NCBI GenBank assembly: GCA_009746045.1 | Contig: RPFO01000316.1 | Span: forward strand, 64,001 to 128,000 | Length of the DNA stretch: 64,000 bases | Source: Mesostigma viride | Taxonomy: Eukaryota > Streptophyta > Mesostigmatophyceae > Mesostigmatales > Mesostigmataceae | Reading direction: 5' to 3' | Shown here: positions 41,013 through 51,974 of the stretch, piece by piece | Layout: every line of letters begins with the position of its first letter | How positions within the stretch are numbered: position 1 is the stretch's first letter | Program-made: the position numbers and the translations under genes | Notes under the pieces: generated by a model | The model's input: the letters and a program-made list of their open reading frames with translations, nothing else | What the model was told of the DNA's origin: nothing | Database searches by the model: none

Positions 41013-44000
41013 TTGTGCATGTGCCATGGTCGTCTCACTGCGCGCCACATCCGCAACACAATCAGAGTCTCTGCCAGCCATCAATGCGCGCGCTCTACCC
41101 GCCCGTCCGCGCGCCCTCGGCCCAGCGCGTTCCTGGGCCATCAGCTCCGCAGCCTGCCCACCAACCGCGGCGCGAATTGCGCGGCGCGCGAGTCCCCTCC
41201 CCGGCGATGGAAGATGGCCGCCCGATGCGAGGCGGCTGCCAGGGGCAACAACGTGTCCTGGGAGAACGTGATCATGCTCCAGGGTTTCAACTGGGAGTCG
41301 TCCAAGTACAAGTGGTACGGAATCCTGCAATCGTTGGCCCCCGAGATTGGCGCCGCCGGCTTCACCGACGTGTGGCTTCCCCCCCCGTCCTCCTCCGTCT
41401 CGCGCGAGGGCTACCTCCCCAGCCAGCTGTACAACCTCAACTCCAACTACGGCAACGGGGACCAGCTCAAGTCCCTGATCAACGCGCTCCACGACAACAA
41501 GGTGCGCGCGGTCTGCGACATCGTGATCAACCACCGTTGCGGCGACAAGCAGGACAGCCGGGGAGTCTGGTCCATCTTCGAGGGGGGCACCGAGGACGAC
41601 CGGCTCGACTGGGGCCCCTGGGCGATCGCCGGGGGTGACCAGTTCTCCGACGGCACGGGGGCACGCGACACGGGGGAGGACTATGGCGCTGCACCGGACA
41701 TCGACCACACCAATGCGCGCGTGCAAAAGGACTTGAGCGAATGGATGGGCTGGCTCAAGTCGGACATCGGGTTTGACGGCTGGCGGTTCGACTTCACCAA
41801 GGGGTACGCCGCGTGGGCGGTCGCGCTTTACTGCCGCAACACCAACCCGGCGTTTGCGGTCGGGGAGTACTGGACCACGTGTATTTATGGCGGCAACGGG
41901 CTCGAGTACAACCAAGATGGCCACCGGCAGGTACGCTCGCGGGCATTTCTAGAGGTTTGGTGGGCAGACATTCTGAAGGTTGGGTGGGCAGATACCTCTA
42001 AAGGTTCGGTGGGCAGATACCAAATGGAGAGGCCACCCTCTGCACCAAGTAACTTTTGGTGTGGCTGGTGTGTACAAGTCAAGACCACAATTACGTTACC
42101 AATAGCAAGGGCTTGGTTATTGCAGGTCTCTCCCAGTATCTTTTGGTGTGGCGCGATCATACGACCAGATAGTGCACGGACGCATACTGGACAGCTGGGT
42201 CTTGCCCCCCCTGCTGGTGCCTTCTGCTGGCACGCTCACCTGCTCCCCATCGGCAGCACAATCATGCACGTTATGGTGTCCCTACTTTCCCCCTGAGACG
42301 ATAGTGCATCGCCAGCATTGACATGTTTCAAGGATTCGCCGCGGTTCTTACCTGGTCACCTACCGCCCAGCGCACACCCGAGTAGCTGTGCCATGTCCGT
42401 GCCAAACTTCACCCGCTGTGGCATGTCTGCTATCGTGGTCCAAACTGTACGCTGTGCGTGGGCCAAACTGTACCCTTATCCCTGCATCAACCTCTCTGGC
42501 CCTAGTCACCCCTCTACCCCGGCCACCAGGTGCTGTGCCAAGAGCATGTTCAATACAGCTTGTGTTTAGGCCTTTCGTCGCACTGTTTCCTGAATTCATT
42601 TCTTTTTTCCCCGTCACCCCTCCACCCCGCCTGCCAGGTGCTGTGCGACTGGGTCAACGGCGCTGAGAAGCGCTGCACCACGTTCGACTTCACGACCAAG
42701 GGCATCCTGCAGGAGGCCGTGCGGGGGCAGCTGTGGCGGCTACGGGACTGCAACGGCAAGCCGCCAGGTCTCATGGGCTGGTGGCCCAGCAAGGCGGTCA
42801 CGTTCTTGGATAACCACGACACGGGTTCCACGCAGGTATACTATTGACTATAGTACTACTAGTAGGACTGTGATGGTATAGTAGTACGTATACAATACAC
42901 TTAGGATATGCTATGTGACAGGAGATACCGTGAGCGAGTGCTTCTGGCCCACCATGACACGTGGCCCACGCAGGTGGTGGCCCAGACATGTTCTTGATTA
43001 TGTTCGGGTGCTGGTATACTGTAGGGCACAGAGCGTCCTTGAGTAACCGTGATGCAGGCTCTCATGTTGTAGTGTGGTCTCGCAATGGGAGCCACTCTTT
43101 GTCTGTCAACCATTCTTTTGTCTTAATATGATCTTCGTTTATGGATTGGGGTAATGCAGGGGCACCCCCAGCCACCGGGGTTTCTTGTGGAAGGAGGGGT
43201 GTGCACTGCCAAGGAGTTGTCGGAGCCACACTGGGGGGGGCTTGATGGAGGGGGGGGGGGGGGGATGTTTTGACTCCCCCCATGGGTTCAGACAAAGCTG
43301 TTCCTCCTAGCACAATCACACGAGGGGGGGGGGCATGGATGGTGGCCAACAAGGATGCTGGCCATGGCCTGTGTCATGTCCACACCCTTCAGTCTGTGAG
43401 AGCCCTTGTTGGGAGTGGTATGGGACGGGAATTCCTGGGCTTGACAGCCGCTTGTCGGGAATGGGCGAGATGGGCAATCCGTGCACGACAGCCGTTCCGC
43501 GGGGGGGGTGTCTCGGGAGAGGTTGTTGGGGAGCACAGGAAAGGGCTTCGCAGAGAGTGGTGGGGTGGAAGGAGGGGCAATGATGGAGAGGCATGGAAGG
43601 AACAGCGCCTGGCTCTCTTCATGCTATTTAATTCCAAGAGATGTCTTAGCATGCGATGCAGCTTTCGACGGCTCATGTTGTCTTCCTCTGACGGAGGCGC
43701 ATTCTCTTCTACTTACTGTCCGTGGCGGGTTGCACCTCTGTCCGTGTTCAATATTTGGCGTGCCAGGGACACTGGCCGTTCCCTGGCGACAAGGTCATGC
43801 AGGGCTATGCGTACATCCTCACGCACCCAGGCATCCCCTCGGTGGTGAGTTGGGTCTCCAGTCAACCCTGCCAGCTCCTGGTGCCTTTCTCACACAACCT
43901 GTTAGTGGAAACGGCTATTGTCTGTACTCATACAACCTGTTAGTGGAAACCACTATTGTCTGTAATCATACCCGCCAGCTCCTGGTGCCCCCTGCTCCTT

Positions 44001-44515
44001 CTGCACATTGCTATGGCCCTTCCCATTGCCGGTTAGTTTTTTTTGGGGGGGGGGGGGGCGTGTTTTCCTTGTTGCCTGAAAGGAACGCATGCTCCCCTTC
44101 CCGTTGGTTGCCCCTTTGCCCTCTTCACTTGCCTGTCCCTTTTCTTTTCCCCTTCGTGGTACCATCCTTTTTTCGCTCATCGCACTCATTTATCTACTTA
44201 CACGCACCTCTATCTACTTGCGCACGTCGCCACCTACCCACCCACCCACCCGCACAGTTCTATGACCACTACTTTGACTGGGGCCTCAAGGGCGAGATCA
44301 AGAACTTGATCGACGTCCGCAAGCGCAATGGCATCCATGCGGACTCACCCGTCAAGATCATCATGGCCGAGGGTGACTGCTACGTGGCCCACGTGGGCGA
44401 CGGCAAGCTGGTCGTCAAGCTGGGGGACCGGATGGACATGGGCGCTGCCACGCCCGGCAGTGATTATAAGGCCGTGGCATTCGGAAGCGGCTACTGCGTG
44501 TGGGAGCGCAAGTGA
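41013..44515 (+). CDS. AMY: Plant-type alpha-amylase (GH13), four exons
   Basis: Endo-hydrolysis of alpha-1,4-glucan (starch). Exons 41013-41930, 42638-42835, 43767-43844 and 44258-44515 are all phase 0 with GT..AG introns. They give 483 aa from 41013, or 416 aa from the in-frame ATG at 41214, which matches mature plant AMY size. Conserved blocks: [41 protein letters not shown] (nucleophile Asp, codon at 41790; residue 260 of the long form), FAVGEYW (acid/base Glu285), [12 protein letters not shown] (Asp364), [25 protein letters not shown]. All three catalytic acids are present. Residues 1-67 are Arg/Ser/Ala-rich with few acids, suggesting plastid targeting as in plant AMY3; the alternative is a cytosolic form from 41214. 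The three introns are 707, 931 and 413 bp. Confidence 0.95.
43240..43340. repeat. G-runs in amylase intron 2
   Basis: Poly-G runs of about 14 and 9 bases at about 43249-43264 and 43323-43332 within intron 2 (42836-43766). Frames over the intron are not coding. Confidence 0.6.
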
Positions 44516-45890
44516 GCGGGGGGGGATGTACTTGGAACGCATCGCCGCGGGTGAGCATTCGGCGGCTCACATACATCGGCTGCTGATGCGTGTGGGAACA
44601 CCGGTCTGCACTTGCGCTCTTTGGCGGCGAGTGGAAATTCGCTCTGATTGAGGGGGGTGGGGGGGCCATAAGACGGGTGGGGGGGCAATGAGAGGGCGGG
44701 TTATCTTTGGACAGAGGGGTTGGGCGCAGCCAGCGTAGAACGTTTCAGCCCGGGCTTTTTCTTTCCCTCTAGCGGGGACCCCCAGCCCTTCAGATGAAGC
44801 CAAGAACAAGATTTGCTCGCATGGGCTGCAGAAGGGCGCTGCGGGACCCAGATTTGGAAAGGGGAGGGGGTGTTGGCTGACTGGTCGGCAGAAAAGTCAC
44901 TTTCACCCACGGCGGGCGAGCTTTGCTCGGGTGCGGCACCCTGCAAACCACTGCCAGCTCAGTTCCAAGGGGCGGAATAAGAATAAGAGATCGTTTCCGC
45001 GACTTTGAGGGCAAGGCTCTGGCGTTGGCGTCGTGTGCCCCATGGGGCGAGCGAGGAATGAGCCAAGGGTGTGGCAACAAGGATTGTTGTCAAACTGCCT
45101 GCTGTCGCGATTGTACGGCGCGCATGGGGGAATGGGCACTGTGGCAGTTGGATTCGCACGCATGTCTTGCGACCAGCTTCCACGTCTGTAGCGTGTGGTG
45201 GCATGCGTGGATTCCACTGGGGCCCCTAGTGCTACCAACTATGCCTGGGGGCACGCAGCCTTTTCCTGAAGGCTGCCTTCCTTTCGTGGGTGGGAGCCGA
45301 CGAGGGTTCTCTGAATACAACGCAATGGTGGGTGCCGGGATGTGGAAATCTGACTAAAGATAGCGGGGGTACACTGGATCCCGCAACCGTGCTTGTCCCG
45401 GTCGTCCGGCCTGGTTAGGAATGTAGAGTAGCTTGTTCTTATGGGTTGTAATTGTGTGGTTTTGGCGGAAGGTGGGATGGGAATTCGTCAAGGAAGCCTC
45501 AACTACCTTGCAATATTGTACTGTATGGAGATGCTGGCAAGGGCAACCTGGAGGGATTTCCCTTTAGGCTACAAAGGCGGAAGGACTGACCAGCCCTCAA
45601 GCCATGGCCCAGCCACGTAGCGTGCTGACTGCGGAAGATGTGTGCGTGAGTTCTGGCGGAAACACTTAACTAGCTCTCAGATACAAACATCAGGATAATG
45701 AAAGGTTGCCTAGTGGCCAGGCTGCTCAGGCGCGTGCCTAGCATCGGGAACAGCGTGCACGGCCGCTGGCTCTTGCACATGAGCTTTATCCTGTTCAATT
45801 ATTCTTTTGTATCATGCAATTTTTTTCTTGCGAAGATTGAAACGAGTCGCTTTTTGTCATGAGGGTTAGTGGCATGGATCAAGGCACCAC
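44516..45890. other. 3' UTR and intergenic region downstream of amylase
   Basis: No second gene is supported; a 144-codon frame at 44923-45357 has no domain and lies inside the likely 3' UTR. The first TGTAA after the stop is at 45447-45451, so the 3' UTR may be long. Confidence 0.4.
45447..45451 (+). promoter_or_regulatory. Putative TGTAA polyadenylation signal of amylase
   Basis: First TGTAA downstream of the stop codon at 44513-44515, about 930 bases away. The long distance makes the assignment weak. Confidence 0.25.
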
Positions 45891-45904
45891 TATCTCTACT
45901 CCTA

Positions 45905-46075
45905 TAGATTAGACCGGTAGGACTGTTTGCATCCATCCATCCATCCATCGGGGTTAATGATGTATAAGGTCCTCGTCCTCCCTGTTCTTACCTATGGGGC
46001 CGAGAGGTGGACCCTCCTTACAGCCGACCTTGCCATAACGCTGGGCGTACGTACGTACGGCGCGGTCACCAACAT
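45905..46075 (+). mobile_element. Chimeric LINE fragment: 3' UTR joined to ORF2
   Basis: 45905-45959 matches the LINE 3' UTR at 23765-23820 (TAGACCGGTAGGACTGTTTG, CATCC repeats, GGGGTTAATG). It switches without a gap to ORF2 sequence MYKVLVLPVLTYGAERWTLL, the conserved post-RT motif. The hairpin and tail are missing. The join fits template switching during reverse transcription. Confidence 0.6.
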
Positions 46076-46114
46076 TAATTAAGAACGTAACTCCGTGTGA
46101 ACGTAGTAAGACCG

Positions 46115-47080
46115 ATAACATGTTGCCACGAGCCACGAGGTAGCCATGACTGACGGCGGAGCTTGTAACTTTCACGTTTGGGCACAAAATTAGGCCGTGA
46201 ATATCACAATCGCTTCGTCTTTCCAAGACGCGCACGCTGATGTAATTTTCCGAAGCTATTACGCAATAATATACTGACGAGCAAACGCTCCTCTACGCAA
46301 CGCAGCCTGGCCGGGCTGCGCTAAGCCCTGAAAATACGTCTGCAGCTTCGCCCTCAGGTCCGGAAGGCAGCGGTGACACTAGTCGCGCACTGGTGGTTGC
46401 CCAGGTCGATCCCTCCCGAGCTTGCCTCGCCCTCTGCATCCGATCGCCTGAGCCCAAGCGCAGTCGCCCAGGCGAACCTAGCTGCACTACAATACGCTTC
46501 CGCGGACACCTTTTTCAGCGGGGAAAGTGCCCCCGGGCTTCCGGGGCAAATTCAGCAAGCGCTGCGGAACTTAAGATACTAAAATTTCGTTTTAGGTTCG
46601 TACCGTACAGCCAATCATTTTGCGCCCGGATCAAATTGTGATCTGGACCCTGAACACTTAAATTTCAGCGGAACGTACGAAACACCAACGCAACTAGAGA
46701 AAATTTTCAGTGACGAAACTGTAGTACCGTGTACCCAAGCAAAATGTAGTAGGACTTCCTGAGGACTTCGCTAAAGTCACGTTCGGAATTTTTCCCCGCA
46801 AGATTCCATCTCAAGATTCCCCCGCATGATTCCCCACGCTAGGTTCAGGCTCCAGTCGATGCTCGCCAAATGGCGAAAAAAAAAGAAACATATGTTAAAA
46901 TCAACGGTGCGAATCCTCGTTACCACTCGGGTAACATTCTCACTCATTTCGCGTCTCCTAAGAACCGTATCGTAGTAGAGCTAGCGCGACTTTGACGTAG
47001 ACAGGATATTTTCCACCTTTGACGTCGACAGACCCGCGGCCGGCTATTTCGACATGCCATCCATCAAGATACTGTGTCGC
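46115..47080 (+). mobile_element. Decayed LINE 5' UTR/ORF1 fragment with internal unrelated sequence
   Basis: 46115-46480 carries the shared 5' UTR and the ORF1 start (ASPSASP..EPKRSRPGEPS corresponds to the 35970 copy, in broken frames). 46980-47080 continues ORF1 (the GYFPPL..DMPSIKI region). The 46490-46980 stretch between them is unrelated, implying an insertion or replacement. Confidence 0.6.
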
Positions 47081-47539
47081 GTCTGTGATCATTTACGCCC
47101 GTGCACTCGAGAAACTGCTGTTCACCGAATCATTTACGCCCGGTCCAGTTCCGTTGATTTGGTTCCGCAGTAGCCGTTTGGCTTGGATTTGTTCAAGTCT
47201 GGGTACCGGCCGGTGTGAAGCGCCGCGCCGGATGCTAGTACCCAACTCTATGACGCTTGTGGCTGAATATTTACTTATGTAGTATGTTCAGTCTACCGTT
47301 GGTAGATATCGGACGGCACAACGTCATTATGTTATGATGACTGAGCGCCGCGCGTAATCATTATTGTCTTGCTGCCGTGCAGACTGATTTGATTGATGTG
47401 CACACGCGTCGCTCATAGCCTGAGCGTGCCAAAGCCTGAAATGTGTTGTGACAAGCAGGCAGGATTGGCATCACATACGATTTGCTGTATTGGCAGCTGG
47501 GAAATGCGCACATAGTTTGGCGCGTGCCCGGGAATGGTC

Positions 47540-47847
47540 CCATTGGGCCCCATGAGCTTGCGTTCCTGGGCTAAGAACCTGATGATTTGTGCGCATTCTT
47601 CCTTCGTCAGGGCCATGCCATTGATAGAAAGAAAATGATGTTTCCCTTGGGAGGTATAGCTCCATTTGCGATCGTGGCAGGGTTTCTTGGGCTCTGACCA
47701 GTGACTGAGGCGCTTGGCGATGGGTTTGCTGGCGGTGGGTTTGCGGGCCCAGTCGGCTAGCTGGGCAAGGACGATGGCGAGTGGGTTGGGCTTGGAGCCG
47801 GAAAGCTCCTTTTCCAAACCCCGTTTTGCAAGTTTTGGAGGCGTCAT
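47540..47847 (-). mobile_element. Inverted fragment of the second ORF1 family
   Basis: On the minus strand from 47847 the frame reads [24 protein letters not shown] and FLAQERKL, matching the N-terminus of the ORF1 at 52166 ([38 protein letters not shown]). Similarity fades by about 47540. It abuts the GATG array. Confidence 0.7.
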
Positions 47848-47875
47848 AGCTGCTTGTCACAGTGCATAACTTTTT

Positions 47876-49923
47876 GGATGGATGGATGGATGGATGGATG
47901 GATGGATGGATGGATGGATGGATGGATGGATGGATGGATGGATGGATGGATGGATGGATGGATGGATGGATGGATGGATGGATGGATGGATGGATGGATG
48001 GATGGATGGATGGATGGATGGATGGATGGATGGATGGATGGATGGATGGATGGATGGATGGATGGATGGATGGATGGATGGATGGATGGATGGATGGATG
48101 GATGGATGGATGGATGGATGGATGGATGGATGGATGGATGGATGGATGGATGGATGGATGGATGGATGGATGGATGGATGGATGGATGGATGGATGGATG
48201 GATGGATGGATGGATGGATGGATGGATGGATGGATGGATGGATGGATGGATGGATGGATGGATGGATGGATGGATGGATGGATGGATGGATGGATGGATG
48301 GATGGATGGATGGATGGATGGATGGATGGATGGATGGATGGATGGATGGATGGATGGATGGATGGATGGATGGATGGATGGATGGATGGATGGATGGATG
48401 GATGGATGGATGGATGGATGGATGGATGGATGGATGGATGGATGGATGGATGGATGGATGGATGGATGGATGGATGGATGGATGGATGGATGGATGGATG
48501 GATGGATGGATGGATGGATGGATGGATGGATGGATGGATGGATGGATGGATGGATGGATGGATGGATGGATGGATGGATGGATGGATGGATGGATGGATG
48601 GATGGATGGATGGATGGATGGATGGATGGATGGATGGATGGATGGATGGATGGATGGATGGATGGATGGATGGATGGATGGATGGATGGATGGATGGATG
48701 GATGGATGGATGGATGGATGGATGGATGGATGGATGGATGGATGGATGGATGGATGGATGGATGGATGGATGGATGGATGGATGGATGGATGGATGGATG
48801 GATGGATGGATGGATGGATGGATGGATGGATGGATGGATGGATGGATGGATGGATGGATGGATGGATGGATGGATGGATGGATGGATGGATGGATGGATG
48901 GATGGATGGATGGATGGATGGATGGATGGATGGATGGATGGATGGATGGATGGATGGATGGATGGATGGATGGATGGATGGATGGATGGATGGATGGATG
49001 GATGGATGGATGGATGGATGGATGGATGGATGGATGGATGGATGGATGGATGGATGGATGGATGGATGGATGGATGGATGGATGGATGGATGGATGGATG
49101 GATGGATGGATGGATGGATGGATGGATGGATGGATGGATGGATGGATGGATGGATGGATGGATGGATGGATGGATGGATGGATGGATGGATGGATGGATG
49201 GATGGATGGATGGATGGATGGATGGATGGATGGATGGATGGATGGATGGATGGATGGATGGATGGATGGATGGATGGATGGATGGATGGATGGATGGATG
49301 GATGGATGGATGGATGGATGGATGGATGGATGGATGGATGGATGGATGGATGGATGGATGGATGGATGGATGGATGGATGGATGGATGGATGGATGGATG
49401 GATGGATGGATGGATGGATGGATGGATGGATGGATGGATGGATGGATGGATGGATGGATGGATGGATGGATGGATGGATGGATGGATGGATGGATGGATG
49501 GATGGATGGATGGATGGATGGATGGATGGATGGATGGATGGATGGATGGATGGATGGATGGATGGATGGATGGATGGATGGATGGATGGATGGATGGATG
49601 GATGGATGGATGGATGGATGGATGGATGGATGGATGGATGGATGGATGGATGGATGGATGGATGGATGGATGGATGGATGGATGGATGGATGGATGGATG
49701 GATGGATGGATGGATGGATGGATGGATGGATGGATGGATGGATGGATGGATGGATGGATGGATGGATGGATGGATGGATGGATGGATGGATGGATGGATG
49801 GATGGATGGATGGATGGATGGATGGATGGATGGATGGATGGATGGATGGATGGATGGATGGATGGATGGATGGATGGATGGATGGATGGATGGATGGATG
49901 GATGGATGGATGGATGGATGGAT
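47876..49923. repeat. Perfect GATG tetranucleotide array, about 2.05 kb
   Basis: About 512 uninterrupted GATG units with no visible substitution. Because the four-base unit reads through all frames without stops, frames of Trp-Met-Asp-Gly and Ile-His-Pro-Ser run the full length on both strands; they are not genes. The repeat begins about 30 bp outside the ORF1 start of the inverted LINE fragment. Confidence 0.98.
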
Positions 49924-49924
49924 C

Positions 49925-50700
49925 ACTCATTACAATTCGTTCAAGTGGCCCGCCGGAGCGGCTGTACAATTTTTCCCAGTGAGCGCGCTGCCAAGTGTAC
50001 TTGTGGGCAAATTTTTAGGTGCCCCGTCACTTCGAGGTACTAAAAATTAGGCTACGGTACGAATTCAGCGAATTTCAGCGAATTTTCAGTCGAACCAAAG
50101 GAAGTGACGCCAACTACCAAAAAGTTTCCGTTACGAATTTTCAGCCCAACACTCGCGCAAAATGAAGTGACGGCAACTACCAAAAAGTTTCCGTTACGAA
50201 TTTTCACTCCCACACGTTTGCACAAAAGGAAGTGACGGCAACTACCAAAAAGTTTCCGTTACGAATTTTCAGTCCCACACTTCGCGCAAATTTTAGTAGG
50301 GCTGCACGCCAGCTACCTTTCAAAATTTTGCGCTAGTATGGAACGCATTTCATTCGTCTGGAGGAACACTGCCCGCCAACTACCCCCGTTCAGAAAGTTC
50401 CGCCGAAATTTACCTGAGATTTGGAAATCTGAACGTCCGCGCAAATTTTAGTAGGGCTGCACGCAAGCTACCTTTCAAAATTTTGCGCAAGTATGGAACG
50501 CAATTCATTCGTCCGGAGGAATGCTGCTCGTCAAATGCCCCCGTTCAGAAAGTTGCGCCGAACTTTACTTGAGATTTGGAAATCTGAACGTGCGGTTGGA
50601 GTTTCGCGGGGAAACCCAAGTTCCCAAGTAATTCACCAATGACGCGCTTCGAACACTTGTCCGCTAAAACCTAAGCAGCCGCTCCGGCTGGCCACTTAAA
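49925..50700. repeat. Two short tandem repeat families between GATG arrays
   Basis: A unit of about 64 bp starting GAAGTGACG(G/C)CAACTACC occurs at 50101, 50164 and 50229. It passes into a 155-bp unit starting GCGCAAATTTTAGTAGGGCT at 50284 and 50439, ending about 50595. Confidence 0.85.
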
Positions 50701-50707
50701 CGAAAGG

Positions 50708-50790
50708 ATGGATGGATGGATGGATGGATGGATGGATGGATGGACGGACGGACGGACGGACGGACGGACGGACAGACGGACGGACGGGCG
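50708..50790. repeat. GATG then GACG microsatellite at a LINE 5' edge
   Basis: About nine GATG units followed by about ten GACG units. It lies directly upstream of the ORF1 fragment starting about 50790, mirroring the large GATG array next to the inverted ORF1 fragment. Confidence 0.85.
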
Positions 50791-51970
50791 CCGCCCACGT
50801 GGAGGTGTTCATCGCCAGGCCAGACCACCGCCTCGCTATCCCGTGCAGCTTCTTCCAGCTACCTGTTCACGACATCGACGATAAGCTCCCAAACCCAGCC
50901 CGGCTTGTGCAGCCGGCAGCCACGTCGGCTCCCTCCCTCTGCAAGGATGATCTCCAAGCAGTGCTGGAGGAGCACGTGACCTGGCCGTTGGCCGAGAAGA
51001 TGACCTCGCTGAACACGACGCTCAACACGGTGGAGGCCCGGGTCTCCAATGCGGAAATCAAGGTTGTCCACAAGCTCCAACCACATTTCACGGCGCTGCA
51101 CACCGCGGCGCAGGCATCTGAGACGCACGCTGCAATTGTCTCTCGCCTAAACCATGCAGGTGGAGGGCACTGAAGTGCGGCGTGCTCATGAAGAAGCTTG
51201 AAGCCATCACCGCCCACACCGAGGCCCTGGCCTCACAGGTCCCAAAGATAGCGGAGCAGACGGCCACCATCGCATCCCAGCCACCCCGGCTGGATGCTGG
51301 CGACCTCCCGCCCCTCTCCTATGCGGACCTCCTGCGGACAGCGACCGCCTCCACCACCGACGCCATCGCTACTCCAGGAGCTTGAAGACCTTCTCCAGGC
51401 ACAACAACGGGAGGCCACCGACCGCGCCCGCCACGACTGCCGGGTGGTGCTGCGTCGTTTCCCCCAGAAGCCAGGTGAGAGGTCCGAACCACCCTTGCCG
51501 ACGAGCTCAAAGACCAGCTCCTTACCCTCGTGGGCCTGGTAGGTGAGGTAGAACTGCGTGGGTGCCACCGCCTTCCCCACTCACGGGACAAGGCGGCTCC
51601 CCCACCAGTCCTGCTCACCTTCCCCTCCCGTGAGGACAAGCAGCGGTTCCTTTCTCGTCACAAGAGGTTGCACGACCTCACCGCCTGGACGCATGGATGA
51701 CGACCTGACCCCCGCTCAGCAGCAGCGGCGACGCTACCTGTGGCCGGAATACCTCCGCCACAAGCAGGACCCCCAAAAGCCCAAGGTGTACTGGAGGGGC
51801 TGGGACCTGATGATCAACCACAAGATGTGGACGCCCCCTGCGGGCTAGAATAGCTAATAGCCCTAGCTTGTATCCATTGGTAGTCACTGCCGCCATGGCA
51901 GCCATGCTTAGAATGTTTGCCTAGCTGTGCCACCATACGGCTAGTCACGTGCACCGCTAACACACGGTAA
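50790..51970 (+). mobile_element. Decayed ORF1-only LINE derivative, second family
   Basis: Matches most of the intact ORF1 at 52166 ([66 protein letters not shown]) but through several frames. Frame breaks occur near 51160 (small insertion), 51370 and 51690. The N-terminal 130 residues differ or are missing. It is followed by the start of the matching 3' UTR (51849-51970), which then joins the next element's 5' UTR. Confidence 0.8.
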
Positions 51971-51974
51971 CTTC

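Noticed and set aside
44923-45357. 144-codon frame downstream of amylase
   Set aside because: No domain, Cys/Trp-rich composition typical of non-coding frames, and it sits in the likely 3' UTR.
47471-50050. Frames of 689-832 codons (Trp-Met-Asp-Gly, Ile-His-Pro-Ser)
   Set aside because: Pure GATG/CATC repeat with no stop in any frame; not genes.
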